NCBI RefSeq assembly: GCF_017304635.1
Contig: NZ_JAFKMA010000003.1
Span: forward strand, 253,001 to 317,000
Direction of reading: 5' to 3'
From: Sphingomonas sp.
GTDB lineage: Bacteria > Pseudomonadota > Alphaproteobacteria > Sphingomonadales > Sphingomonadaceae
Length of the DNA stretch: 64,000 nucleotides
The notes beneath the pieces were generated by a model. It made no database searches. It was given only the letters and a program-made list of their open reading frames with translations, and was not told the origin of the DNA. Made by a program: the position numbers and the translations under genes. This document shows positions 10,001 to 17,815 of this stretch, one piece after another (position 1 is the first letter of the stretch; every line of letters starts with the position of its first letter).

Positions 10001-10351
10001 GCCCGCCAGGCCTGGTCCGACCCGCGCATCCCGGCGGTCCAGGACTGCGTCCTCGGACCGCTCCTCGACCGCTGGGCCGACGAGCAGCCGACAAGGTGTT
10101 CGCGATCTTCGCCGACGGCTGCAGCTGGACCTATCGCGACGTCCGGCGGGAAGCGCGCATCGCCGCCGTCGCCTTCATGCGCCTCGGCGTCGAGCCAGGC
10201 GACCTGGTGCTGTCGTGGTTGCCCAACGGACCCGACGCGCTGCGGGTGTGGTTCGGGCTCAATTATCTCGGCGCGGTCTACGTGCCGCTCAACATCGCCT
10301 ATCGCGGCACGATCCTGGCGCATGCCATCCGCAACGCCGGTGCGGCGCTGA
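7088..10351 (+). CDS. TonB-dependent outer-membrane receptor; frame runs on into the ligase gene
   Basis: Outer-membrane beta-barrel receptor for energised uptake of a pathway substrate. A signal peptide ends near residue 26 (GIALAQ), a TonB-box-like DDIIVTGSN follows near residue 56, then the plug (VGDALTALPQFRG, VLLDGRRIVPN, VDIVTGGASAQYGADAVGGVVNFVL) and a long barrel to about residue 960. The start has an excellent upstream GGGGGAGGAG. The 3' end is odd: after LYDGVGRS the frame lacks the usual terminal strand ending in an aromatic residue, has no stop before the next gene's ATG (9989), and reads on into the ligase to a stop at 10351. The last ~120 codons are therefore probably not native receptor sequence, and a lost base near 9930-9985 is likely. 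Confidence 0.85.
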   Translation: MKRFQDRVLILAMAGTVCFPGIALAQEAPSPARPATPSNDADRPSAASTVMPDERDDIIVTGSNIVRNGYKAPTPVTAITSDSLTDSNPGRVGDALTALPQFRGSPGPRTAFQSAFGVGVSGLSLRNLGANRTLVLLDGRRIVPNSTRGEYDTDILPQGLIKRVDIVTGGASAQYGADAVGGVVNFVLDKSLVGLRGSIQKGISTYGDGPTFRAELSGGLAFADDRGHFLASYTHTEFGEIGRQDSRPWGRRNNLLVAVSGGNPPNQFFDNVALLATYGGAIVTGPLAGRQFLSGGVVAPFDMGTIRNTTVCVNCGGVSQIQQVTSSLNSDVAYGRLEFKASEAFVPFAEGSYANNRVGFSGLPIYQVGPTAFTIFAGNPYLPADLVRDMASNSVDSFKVNRFFGELGTLNVKTNTDTINLSAGFDGKAGNWSFGASGSYGSNISHVLSSSNYDAEKFYAAVDAVVDPSTGGTVCRVTLTDPGLYPGCVPINLFGQGAPSAAALKYVEADQPYVTRIRQYAAQAYLRGDPFSTWAGPVSIALGADFRRNTLSQVISPLAAKQTTGTGIRGFPASTAGRVGGYALVNAPAGSGSVDVYEGSGEVVVPLAKDVAFAKSLDLNAAARYTHYSTSGSAGTWKVGLTWQPADIIRFRATYSRDIRAPNLGELFLGAAPAQLTITDPKQNNRSYLVFAGGASSPNLKPERAKTYAIGAVLTPRFLPGFSASIDYYNIKVDGVVASLSAQQTIAACTNGSAFNCSLIKRDASSGDIVSIGTPLQNLAVLKTDGIDFDMSYRQSLGSGTIDFRAIASYTPNFITQAAGAAPINRAGEIGAAGVGSLSSNPKLSGTFSITYNGASGFSLFVQERLIGRGIYDVSYVDGVTISNNRIPAIAYTDLTLRQRVAMSGKKQFEFFLTVNNLLNQAPPIFGGGTPLFPSAYNRALYDGVGRSRLCARQADPSDRITKKAMQMTTDARQAWSDPRIPAVQDCVLGPLLDRWADEQPTRCSRSSPTAAAGPIATSGGKRASPPSPSCASASSQATWCCRGCPTDPTRCGCGSGSIISARSTCRSTSPIAARSWRMPSATPVRR

Positions 10352-11613
10352 TCGTCGTCCATGCCGATCTGGCGCCGCAGCTCGATACGGTCGATCGCGG
10401 CAACCTGACCCAGGCGATCGTGCTTGACGGAGATCACGCCGTGGCCGGGCTGACATGCCACGGCCGGGAAGCGCTCGAGGGCGAGGAGGATGCGGTCGGG
10501 GTCGCGGCCGGCGACGTCCCGCCGTGGCAGACCCAGATGGTCATCTACACCTCGGGTACGACCGGGCCGTCCAAGGGCGTGCTGTCCTCCTACCTCCAAT
10601 GTTACACGACGGCGCTCGAATCCTTTCCCTATCTGACGCGCGACGATCGCTTCATCGTCAACCTGCCGCTGTTCCATATCGGCGGGACGGGCCCGACCTT
10701 CGCGGCGGTCGTGTTCGGCGCGTCCATCGGCCTGGTCGACTCGTTCAAGACGAGCGAGTTCTGGCCGACCATCCGCCGGCTCGAGGCGACCAGCGTCGTC
10801 CTGATGGGCGCGATGGCGACGTTCCTGATGAAAAGCCCGCCATCGCCCGACGATCGCGATCATACGCTCAAGAGCGCGATGATGGTGCCGTTGAGCCTGG
10901 ACGGCCGCGCGTTCGCCGATCGCTTCGCGTGCGACGTCTACACCGCGTTCAACATGACCGAGATTTCTTCGCCGTTGCGCGCCGGGCCCAACCCCAGCCT
11001 GGCCGGCACGTGCGGGCGGCCGCGCGCCGGGGTCGAGGTCCGCCTCGTTGACGAGAATGACTGCGAGGTCGCGCAGGGCGACATCGGCGAGCTGATCGTC
11101 CGGACCGACCGTCCGTGGGGGATGAACCACGGCTATCTCGCCGATCCCGAAGCCACCGCGCGCGCCTGGCGGAACGGCTGGTTCCACACCGGCGACGCCT
11201 TCCGCCGCGACGCGGACGACAATTTCTTCTTCGTCGACCGGATGAAGGACGCGATCCGCCGGCGCGGCGAGAACATCTCCTCGTTCGAGGTCGAAGCCGA
11301 GGTCGGCGCGCATCCGCTGGTACACGAGGTGGCCGCCGTCGCCGTCCCCAGCAAATATGGCGAAGACGAGGTGCTCGCCGTCGTCGCGTTGCAGCCGGAC
11401 GCGGTGCTGGATCCGGCCGACCTGATCGCCTTCCTGCGGCCGCGCATGCCGCATTACATGGTGCCGCGCTTCATCCGGTTCATCGACACCCTGCCCAAGA
11501 CCCCGACGCAGAAGGTGCAGAAGCATCTGCTGCGGACCGAGGGCGTGGTCGCCGGCACGTTCGATCGCGAGGCGGCCGGCATCTTCATCAAACGCGAGAC
11601 GATCGGCGGCTGA
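10096..11613 (+). CDS. AMP-forming acyl-CoA ligase (CaiC-like), apparent 5' frameshift
   Basis: Activates a carboxylic acid to its CoA thioester at the cost of ATP to AMP, the entry step of the pathway. The AMP-binding signature is VIYTSGTTGPSKGV; later motifs are GDAFRRDADDNFFFVDRMKDAIRRRGENISSFEVE (listed here as key residues around FVDRMKDAIRRRGENISS) and the C-terminal catalytic-Lys region TPTQKVQKHLLR. These most resemble carnitine/crotonobetaine-CoA ligases. The listed frame starts at a GTG without a ribosome-binding site. The genuine start is probably the ATG at 9989 (GAAGAAGG upstream, MTTDARQAWSDPRIPAVQDC), but that frame is broken near 10088-10092: CAGCCGACAAG would need one more G to give CAG-CCG-GAC-AAG. 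As sequenced the protein lacks about 36 N-terminal residues. Confidence 0.82.
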   Translation: MFAIFADGCSWTYRDVRREARIAAVAFMRLGVEPGDLVLSWLPNGPDALRVWFGLNYLGAVYVPLNIAYRGTILAHAIRNAGAALIVVHADLAPQLDTVDRGNLTQAIVLDGDHAVAGLTCHGREALEGEEDAVGVAAGDVPPWQTQMVIYTSGTTGPSKGVLSSYLQCYTTALESFPYLTRDDRFIVNLPLFHIGGTGPTFAAVVFGASIGLVDSFKTSEFWPTIRRLEATSVVLMGAMATFLMKSPPSPDDRDHTLKSAMMVPLSLDGRAFADRFACDVYTAFNMTEISSPLRAGPNPSLAGTCGRPRAGVEVRLVDENDCEVAQGDIGELIVRTDRPWGMNHGYLADPEATARAWRNGWFHTGDAFRRDADDNFFFVDRMKDAIRRRGENISSFEVEAEVGAHPLVHEVAAVAVPSKYGEDEVLAVVALQPDAVLDPADLIAFLRPRMPHYMVPRFIRFIDTLPKTPTQKVQKHLLRTEGVVAGTFDREAAGIFIKRETIGG

Positions 11614-11642
11614 GCCGCAGTCTTCCTTCATCGAGGCGAACC

Positions 11643-12434
11643 ATGGACCAGCCGATCATCGATCATTTCGACCAGGGACTGCTAACCCTGACGATGAACA
11701 GGCCCGACACGCGCAACGCGTTGAGCTCGGACCTGCTCGATGCCCTGCTCGACGCGCTCGACCGTGCCGCCAGTGATCGTACCGTGCGCGCCGTGCTGTT
11801 GCGTGGCGCGGGCGGCACCTTTTCGGTCGGCGGCGACGTGAAGGCGATGGCCGACCCGACCCAGTTCCAGGGTGGGCTCGAAGCGCGGACCGACAGCCTG
11901 CGCCGCCGGGCCCGCATTTCCGAACTGCTGCACGAAATGCCCAAGCCCACCATCGCGATGATCGAGCGCGCGGCCGCCGGCGCCGGCCTCTCGATCGCGC
12001 TCGCCTGCGACTTTCGCATCGCCGGGGAGAAGGCGAAGCTGACGACCGCCTTCGCCAAGGTCGCTCTGTCGGGCGATTTCGGCGGGCCGTATTTCCTAGC
12101 CAAGCTGATCGGCAGCGCCAGGACGCGCGACCTCTACATGACCTCGCCGGTCCTGACCGGCGCAGACGCCCTGATGCTTGGGATCGTGACTCGGGTCGCA
12201 AAGGACGACGAGCTGGAGGCGGCAGCGCTCGCCTTCGCGCGCGACCTCGCGGCCGGACCGACGCTGACCTTCGCCTATATGAAGAAGACCATCGCCATCG
12301 CCGAGAGCCAGAGCCTCAAGGATCTGCTCGACCATGAGAGCCTCTATCATTCGCGCTCGATGGCGACCGACGATCATCGCGAAGCGGCCAGCAGTTTCGT
12401 CGAGAAGCGGCCTGCCAGCTTTACCGGCCGCTGA
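11643..12434 (+). CDS. Enoyl-CoA hydratase/isomerase (crotonase family)
   Basis: 263 residues, full length for the family. Oxyanion-hole motifs are visible: GTFSVGGDVKAM (about residues 59-70) and IERAAAGAGLSIALACDFRI (about 102-121). Neither catalytic Glu of classical hydratases is obvious; the second-Glu position falls in the stretch VALSGDFGGPYFL, with Asp. That pattern is seen in isomerase-like crotonases, so hydration is not assured. It lies 29 bp after the ligase and 1 bp before the next gene, in the same operon. Confidence 0.88.
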   Translation: MDQPIIDHFDQGLLTLTMNRPDTRNALSSDLLDALLDALDRAASDRTVRAVLLRGAGGTFSVGGDVKAMADPTQFQGGLEARTDSLRRRARISELLHEMPKPTIAMIERAAAGAGLSIALACDFRIAGEKAKLTTAFAKVALSGDFGGPYFLAKLIGSARTRDLYMTSPVLTGADALMLGIVTRVAKDDELEAAALAFARDLAAGPTLTFAYMKKTIAIAESQSLKDLLDHESLYHSRSMATDDHREAASSFVEKRPASFTGR

Positions 12435-12435
12435 C

Positions 12436-13227
12436 ATGAGCGGATTGCGTCTCCGGCAGGTCTGCCTCGCCGACGCCGCGCTCGAACCGGCGGTCGCGGA
12501 CTTGCGGGCGATCTTCGCGGTCGAGGTCGGGGTGCGCGACTATCACGTGGATATCTACGGCTTGAGCAATGCCGTGCTGCCGTTCGGAGCGGACTTTATC
12601 GAGATCGTCGCGCCCGCGGCCGACGACACCGCGGTCGGGCGCTTCCTGCAACGCGGCGACGCGCGCGGCGCCTATATGGCGATCTTCCAATGCGACGACC
12701 CCGAGCGGCGGCAGGATCGTGCGGAAAGACTCGGCGTCCGCACGCCGCACGTCATCGACCGACCCGACTATCGCAATGTCCAGCTCCACCCGAAGGACGG
12801 CCGCGCGACCATCCTGGAGTTCGCGCGCAGCGCGGGAGAGGACGACGACTGGTGGCCAGCCGGGCCGGACTGGCGGCAATATGCCGACGCCGACGATGCC
12901 CACGCGCGGATCGCCGGACTCGAGATCGCGTCGCCCGACCCGGAGGGGCTGGCCGCACATTGGGCCGCGATACTGGACGTCGCGGTCGAGCGATGCGGAA
13001 CGGCGCCGACACTCGTGATCGGCGGACGGACGCTGTCGTTCACGGAGGGCGTGCCCGAGCGAGTCGCGGCGCTGTCGGTCGCCGTCGCCGATCCCGAGAA
13101 GGCGCTCGCGATCGCACGCGCGCGCGGTCGGCTGGTCCGGGCCGGCCGGTTCGCGCTGGCCGGCGTCGATTTCCACCCGGTCGCGCATGACTTGCGACGG
13201 CCGCACGAGGGCGAGGCGGCGGCATGA
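12436..13227 (+). CDS. Glyoxalase-like (VOC superfamily) protein
   Basis: 263 residues. Two VOC-like halves are visible: FGADFIEIVAPAADDTAVGRFL with a downstream Q-x-HPKDGRATILEF strand, and a second LEIASPDPEGLAAHWAAIL segment. This resembles the glyoxalase-like families found in acyl-CoA degradation clusters, where such proteins may be epimerases, lyases or hydratases acting on CoA thioesters. The metal ligands cannot be assigned with confidence. The start is 1 bp after the previous stop, and its own stop overlaps the following ATG (ATGA), so translation is coupled with the fusion enzyme. Confidence 0.7.
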   Translation: MSGLRLRQVCLADAALEPAVADLRAIFAVEVGVRDYHVDIYGLSNAVLPFGADFIEIVAPAADDTAVGRFLQRGDARGAYMAIFQCDDPERRQDRAERLGVRTPHVIDRPDYRNVQLHPKDGRATILEFARSAGEDDDWWPAGPDWRQYADADDAHARIAGLEIASPDPEGLAAHWAAILDVAVERCGTAPTLVIGGRTLSFTEGVPERVAALSVAVADPEKALAIARARGRLVRAGRFALAGVDFHPVAHDLRRPHEGEAAA

Positions 13228-16205
13228 CCTTCGAACAGATCCTCTATCGCGTGTCCGACGGCGTGGCGACGATCACGCTCAACCGCCCGGAGCGGCTCAA
13301 CGCCTGGACCGATCGCATGGAATGCGAGGTGTTCGCGGCGATGCGGGCCGCCGCCGACGATCCGGCGGTGCGCCTCATCGTCCTGACCGGGGCCGGTCGC
13401 GGCTTTTGCGCGGGCGCGGACATGGACGACCTCACCGATAAGTCGGATCAGGGCGCGACGAGCCTGCCGAACTCGCCACCGCCGGTCTTCGATCCGACCT
13501 CCCGGCCCGACTTCCAGACTCGCTATTCCTATTTCCCCTCGGTCCCGAAACCGATCCTCGCGGCGATCAACGGGCCGTGTGCCGGGCTAGGGCTCATCAT
13601 GGCGCTCTATTGCGACCTGCGGTTCTCGTCCGACCAGGCCGTCTTCACCACCGCCTTGTCGCGCCGGGGCCTGATCGCCGAACATGGCATCGGCTGGCTC
13701 CTTCCGACCCAGATCGGCCTGTCGGCCACGCTCGACCTGTTGCTGTCCAGCCGCCGGGTCGAGGCGGTCGAGGCGCTGAAGCTCGGTCTCGTCGATCGCC
13801 TGTGCGCGCCGGACGAGCTCATCGCGACCGTGCAGGCATATGCCGGCGAACTCGCCACCATGGTCTCGCCCCGCAGCGCCGAGGAATTTCGGGCGGAGGT
13901 CCGCGCCTTTCTCGCGGCCAATCTTCCGTCCGACATGGCGCGGCGCAACCGCACCGCGGTCCACCAGACCAAGGCGGATGCGCAAGCCTGGATCGCCGTC
14001 CTGGCGCGGCAGGGCTGGTCGGTCCCCTCCTGGCCTGACGCGTTCGGCGGCCCCGGCTGGACCCCGCTCGAAGCGTATATCTTCGAAGAGGAATCCATGC
14101 GCGCGGGGGCGCCGTGGCTCAATATCCAGGGTGTGTTCCTGATGGGTCCGGTGCTCCAGGCATTCGGCACCGAGGCGCAGCGGCAACGCTATCTGCCGCC
14201 GATCGTCGACGGGACCGAATTCTGGTCGCAGGGTTTTTCCGAGCCCAACGCCGGGTCCGATCTCGCATCGCTGCGCACCCGCGCCGTGCGCGACGGCGAC
14301 GATTACGTGATCGACGGCCAGAAGATCTGGACGACCGGCGCCATGGACGCCAACATGCTGTTCTGTCTGGTGCGGACCGACAACGCCGCGGCGCATGCCG
14401 GGATCAGCTTCCTGCTCGTGCCGACGAACGCCCCCGGCGTGACCGTGCGCCCGATCCAGTCGCTCGACGAGAATGAGAGCCTCTGCGAGGTGTTCTTCGA
14501 AGCCGTCCGCGTGCCGGCCGACAATCTCGTCGGCCGCGAGGGTCAGGGCTGGGAGATCGCGCGTTTCCTGCTGGCGCACGAGCGGATTTCGGGCGCCGAC
14601 CTGCCGCGCAACAAGCGCAATTTCGACGTGTTGCTCGACATCGCCGCCGCCGAGCGGATCGGCACGGGGCGGCTGATCGACGATCCGGTCTATGCCGGCC
14701 GCATCGCGTCGCTCGAGGTCGACCTCCTCGCGCTGGAGGCGTCGATCGTCGACATCGTCACCGACCACAAGCGATACGAGCACCTGCCGGTGGCGTCGCT
14801 GGTCAAACTCCACGGCTCCGAACTGATGCAGGCGCTGCTGAAGCTCGAGGTCGATGCGCTCGGCTCCTATGCCGCCGCTTATTACCCGGCGCACGGCGGC
14901 ACGACGAGCGACGGCGCGGTCACGCCGGGCCCGGACCACGCGGCCGACGTCACCGCCGAATATATGTATCGCCGCGGCGCGACCATCTATGGCGGATCGA
15001 ACGAGATCCAGAAGAACGTCGTCGCGAAGACGCTGTTCGCGATGGCCGGCCCGGCCGCGCAATCGCTGCCCAATGGCGATCTGGGGCTGCTCGCCGACAG
15101 CGTCGACCAGTTCGTCGGCCGACGCTACACCGCCGACCATCGCCGGGCCGTGATCGCGGGCGGACGGGATGCCCAGCGCGCCGCCTGGACGCAGATGGCG
15201 GACCTCGGCTGGCTCGCCGCCGCCTTGCCCGAAGAGGCGTGCGGTCTGGGCGGCGGCATCCGGGCGGCGGCGGTCATCGCCGAGCGGATCGGCCGCGGCC
15301 TGGTGCTCGAGCCCTATGTCGGCTGCGCGGTCCTGGCCGGCACGCTGATCGAACATACGGCGCAGGGAGAGCGACGCGCCGACCTGCTGGCAGGGCTGGT
15401 GTCGGGCACCGCCGTCATCGGCGTCGCGCATGACGAAGTCGGCGCGCGGGGTCGGCGCGACCATGTCGAGGCGCTCGCGACGCCGACCGGCGCCGGCTGG
15501 ACCCTGAACGGCCGCAAGATCATGGTGCTTGGCGGCGCGGCCTGCGACCTCCTGCTCGTCTCGGCGCGAACCGGTGGCAACGGGGCCGGACGCGACGGCA
15601 TCAGCCTGTTCCTGGTCGATCCGACGACCCCCGGCGTGACCCTGCAACCCTATCGCACCGTCGATCAGCGGCTGGCGATGGACGTCGTGCTCGACGCGGT
15701 GCAGGTGTCGTCTGATGCCTTGATCGGCGGGGCTGGCGCGGCCCTCGATGGACTGGACGCGGCCTACGACCATGCGACGGTCGCGCTCTGTGCCGAATCG
15801 CTCGGTGCGATGGAGCGCGCTTTCTGGATCGCCCGCGATTATCTCGTCACGCGCAGCCAGTTCGGCACCCGTCTCAGCGAGTTCCAGGTGCTTCGGCACC
15901 GACTGGTCGACATGTATGTCGAGCTCGAAATGGCCCGCGCCATCCTGGGCCGGGCGGTTTCTGCGATCGAGGCGCTGGACGGGCGGGATCGACGCCTGCT
16001 GGTCGCGGCGACCAAGGCGCGCGTCGGGCGCGCGGGCCATTTCGTCGGCGCTCAGGCGATCCAGCTGCACGGCGGCATCGGCATGACCGAGGAATATATC
16101 GTCGGCCAGTATTTCAAGCGCCTCCATGTCGCCGACGCACTGTTCGGCAACACCCATTTCCACACCGCGCAGCGCGCCGCAGCCCTCGCCGAGCGCGCCG
16201 CCTGA
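13224..16205 (+). CDS. Tripartite fusion: crotonase + acyl-CoA dehydrogenase + acyl-CoA dehydrogenase
   Basis: 993 residues. Residues 1-218 are a crotonase (RPERLNAW; GRGFCAGADMDDL; INGPCAGLGLIMALYCDLRF) that stops about 40 residues short of the usual C-terminal trimerisation helices. At about residue 219 the sequence switches to an acyl-CoA dehydrogenase N-terminus (AEEFRAEVRAFLAANLP), with the FAD/substrate motif QGFSEPNAGSDLAS and a C-terminal IYGGSNEIQKNVVA near residue 595. From about residue 625 a second dehydrogenase runs to the end (LGWLAAALPEEACGLGGG; SQFGTRLSEFQVLRHRL; QLHGGIGMTEEY). Paired dehydrogenases like these are normally separate subunits of heteromeric enzymes, for example FadE/ChsE pairs of steroid side-chain oxidation. 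Start and stop overlap both neighbours (ATGA, TGATG). Confidence 0.88.
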   Translation: MTFEQILYRVSDGVATITLNRPERLNAWTDRMECEVFAAMRAAADDPAVRLIVLTGAGRGFCAGADMDDLTDKSDQGATSLPNSPPPVFDPTSRPDFQTRYSYFPSVPKPILAAINGPCAGLGLIMALYCDLRFSSDQAVFTTALSRRGLIAEHGIGWLLPTQIGLSATLDLLLSSRRVEAVEALKLGLVDRLCAPDELIATVQAYAGELATMVSPRSAEEFRAEVRAFLAANLPSDMARRNRTAVHQTKADAQAWIAVLARQGWSVPSWPDAFGGPGWTPLEAYIFEEESMRAGAPWLNIQGVFLMGPVLQAFGTEAQRQRYLPPIVDGTEFWSQGFSEPNAGSDLASLRTRAVRDGDDYVIDGQKIWTTGAMDANMLFCLVRTDNAAAHAGISFLLVPTNAPGVTVRPIQSLDENESLCEVFFEAVRVPADNLVGREGQGWEIARFLLAHERISGADLPRNKRNFDVLLDIAAAERIGTGRLIDDPVYAGRIASLEVDLLALEASIVDIVTDHKRYEHLPVASLVKLHGSELMQALLKLEVDALGSYAAAYYPAHGGTTSDGAVTPGPDHAADVTAEYMYRRGATIYGGSNEIQKNVVAKTLFAMAGPAAQSLPNGDLGLLADSVDQFVGRRYTADHRRAVIAGGRDAQRAAWTQMADLGWLAAALPEEACGLGGGIRAAAVIAERIGRGLVLEPYVGCAVLAGTLIEHTAQGERRADLLAGLVSGTAVIGVAHDEVGARGRRDHVEALATPTGAGWTLNGRKIMVLGGAACDLLLVSARTGGNGAGRDGISLFLVDPTTPGVTLQPYRTVDQRLAMDVVLDAVQVSSDALIGGAGAALDGLDAAYDHATVALCAESLGAMERAFWIARDYLVTRSQFGTRLSEFQVLRHRLVDMYVELEMARAILGRAVSAIEALDGRDRRLLVAATKARVGRAGHFVGAQAIQLHGGIGMTEEYIVGQYFKRLHVADALFGNTHFHTAQRAAALAERAA

Positions 16206-17029
16206 TGTCGATCTGGGACGGAGCGCGCGATTTCACCTCCATCGCGCTGTCGCGGCCGCGCGATCGCGTGGCGATGCTGACGCTCGACCGGCCGCGCCAG
16301 CGCAATGCCTATACCCACGCCTTGTGCGACGAGGTCCTGGCGGCGCTCGACGACTATCTCCGCGACGACACCTTGCGCTGCCTTATCATCACCGGGGCCG
16401 GAAAGGCGTTCTGCTCGGGCGGCGACGTCTCGGGCGTGGACGGCGTTCGCGCGTCGCTCCGCGGCACGCAACTCGCCGAGGGACGCGAGATGCGCGACGG
16501 AATGCAGCGCGTGATCCTCGCGCTCGCCCACCTCGACAAGCCCGTCATCGCCATGATTAACGGCCCGGCCGTTGCCGGCGGGTTGGCGCTTGCCTTGTCG
16601 TGCGACATCCGCATCGCGTCGGACCGGGCGCTGCTCGGCGACACCAGCGGCCAGCTCGGTCTGCTCCCCGACGAAGGCGGCGCCTGGCTCTTTCCGCGCG
16701 CGATGGGCCTCGATCGTGCGCTCAGGATGACGATTCTCGCCGAAGTCTATGATGCGGCGGAGGCGCTCCGGCTCGGCCTGGTGACCGAAATGGTTGCGCA
16801 CGACGCGCTCGAGCGCCACACGCTCGCGCTGGCCGAACGGATCGCGGCGCAGGCACCGCTCGCCGTTCGACTGGCCAAGTCGATGATGGTGCGCGGCCTC
16901 GATTCGACCCTCGAGCGATCGCTCGGCGACGCGCGGCTGGCGGTCGAAATCGCCAATACGACCAAGGATGCGACCGAGGGCATCATCGCGTTCCTGGAAA
17001 AGCGCAAACCTGTGTTCAACGGGAACTGA
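16205..17029 (+). CDS. Enoyl-CoA hydratase/isomerase (crotonase family)
   Basis: 274 residues, the last gene of the operon. Crotonase motifs are GKAFCSGGDVSGVDG (about residues 64-78) and INGPAVAGGLALALSCDIRIAS (about 118-139). A likely catalytic acid is in LGLLPDEGGAWLFPR (near residue 159), and the C-terminal helix FLEKRKPVFNGN matches the family. The start codon overlaps the preceding stop (TGATG). With the other two crotonase domains it gives the operon three such activities, suggesting successive hydration, isomerisation or retro-Claisen steps on one carbon skeleton (inference). Confidence 0.9.
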   Translation: MSIWDGARDFTSIALSRPRDRVAMLTLDRPRQRNAYTHALCDEVLAALDDYLRDDTLRCLIITGAGKAFCSGGDVSGVDGVRASLRGTQLAEGREMRDGMQRVILALAHLDKPVIAMINGPAVAGGLALALSCDIRIASDRALLGDTSGQLGLLPDEGGAWLFPRAMGLDRALRMTILAEVYDAAEALRLGLVTEMVAHDALERHTLALAERIAAQAPLAVRLAKSMMVRGLDSTLERSLGDARLAVEIANTTKDATEGIIAFLEKRKPVFNGN

Positions 17030-17204
17030 CGGATAGGCCGCTCTCTCGATGCGCGGGCGGATCCAGGGGCGTAACGCTCCGGTAGCAGCGCGATCATCGG
17101 CCAGCGATGCGAACGCATGCTCATCCGTCAGAGTCGCCAAGACGCGCTTTGAGCTGTGTCAACGGCGCACCGCTTACCGCCCGGCGAAGCACATCGTCAT
17201 CGAT

Positions 17205-17244
17205 AATAAAATGCCCGCCAGGTCACTGACCTGGCGGGCATTTT
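17205..17244 (-). terminator. Terminator of tRNA-Val; also right copy of the 36-bp direct repeat
   Basis: A perfect stem of about 15 bp (ATGCCCGCCAGGTCA and its complement) flanked by AAAA and TTTT, so it can end transcription on both strands: the tRNA from the right and the catabolic operon from the left. Positions 17205-17240 repeat 5683-5718 with three mismatches. Confidence 0.9.
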
Positions 17245-17246
17245 AA

Positions 17247-17321
17247 TGGTGGGCGTAGCAAGGATTGAACTTGCGACCCCTGCGATGTCAACACAGTGCT
17301 CTACCACTGAGCTATACGCCC
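17247..17321 (-). tRNA. tRNA-Val (anticodon GAC)
   Basis: A 75-nt gene with encoded CCA. The acceptor stem GGGCGTA/TACGCCC, the D-arm GCTC/GAGC, the anticodon stem CTGTG/CGCAG with loop TTGACAT (anticodon GAC) and the T-arm GCAAG-TTCAATC-CTTGC all pair. The discriminator is A. The 3' end faces the catabolic cluster, and a strong terminator follows within 3 nt. Confidence 0.96.
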
Positions 17322-17357
17322 ACGGGGAGGTGCGCCTCTAGCGAAGCGCAGGCGCGG

Positions 17358-17735
17358 CTACAAGCCCCCGGTTGCGGTTTCGGATTCGAACAGGCGATCG
17401 ACCTCCATCACCAGGTCGCGCAGGTGGAACGGCTTCGATAGGACGCGCGCCTGCGGCATCTGTTTGCCGGCGCGCAGCGTGACCGCGGCGAAGCCGGTGA
17501 TGAACATGACGCGCATCGCCGGCGCGATCTCCGCCGCTTTCTGCGCGAGTTCGATCCCGTCCATTTCGGGCATGACGATGTCGGTCAGCAGCAGGTCGAA
17601 CGATTCGGCCTCGATCAGCGGCAGCGCCGCGGTGCCGCGATCGACCGCGACCACGGCATAGCCCGACCGTTCGAGCGCGCGCGCCAGATATTCGCGCATC
17701 ACGTCATCGTCTTCGGCCAACAATATTCGTATCAT
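17358..17735 (-). CDS. cpdR: CpdR-type response regulator
   Basis: A 125-residue receiver-only protein. The sequence opens with MIRILLAEDDDVMREYLARA; the phosphoacceptor Asp is in LLLTDIVMPEMDGIELA (near residue 51), with FITGFAAV and VLSKPFHLRDLVMEVD towards the end. The last two motifs are the hallmark of CpdR, the receiver that, when unphosphorylated, primes ClpXP to degrade cell-cycle substrates in alphaproteobacteria (known from Caulobacter). The ATG at 17735 starts exactly at the receiver fold; the longer upstream frame is low-complexity. It is divergent from the N-formylglutamate amidohydrolase gene. Confidence 0.88.
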   Translation of the reverse strand: MIRILLAEDDDVMREYLARALERSGYAVVAVDRGTAALPLIEAESFDLLLTDIVMPEMDGIELAQKAAEIAPAMRVMFITGFAAVTLRAGKQMPQARVLSKPFHLRDLVMEVDRLFESETATGGL

Positions 17736-17815
17736 CGCGGTCTCGCCATCTCGTCGAGCGCCCGTCATACCCGCGAAGGGTTTAAAAATTCCAGCGCGGG
17801 ATGTCGGTGGCCGGC

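Noticed and set aside
13587..16163. 858-codon open frame opposite the triple fusion
   Set aside because: Same antisense effect; the plus-strand product has three recognisable enzyme domains.
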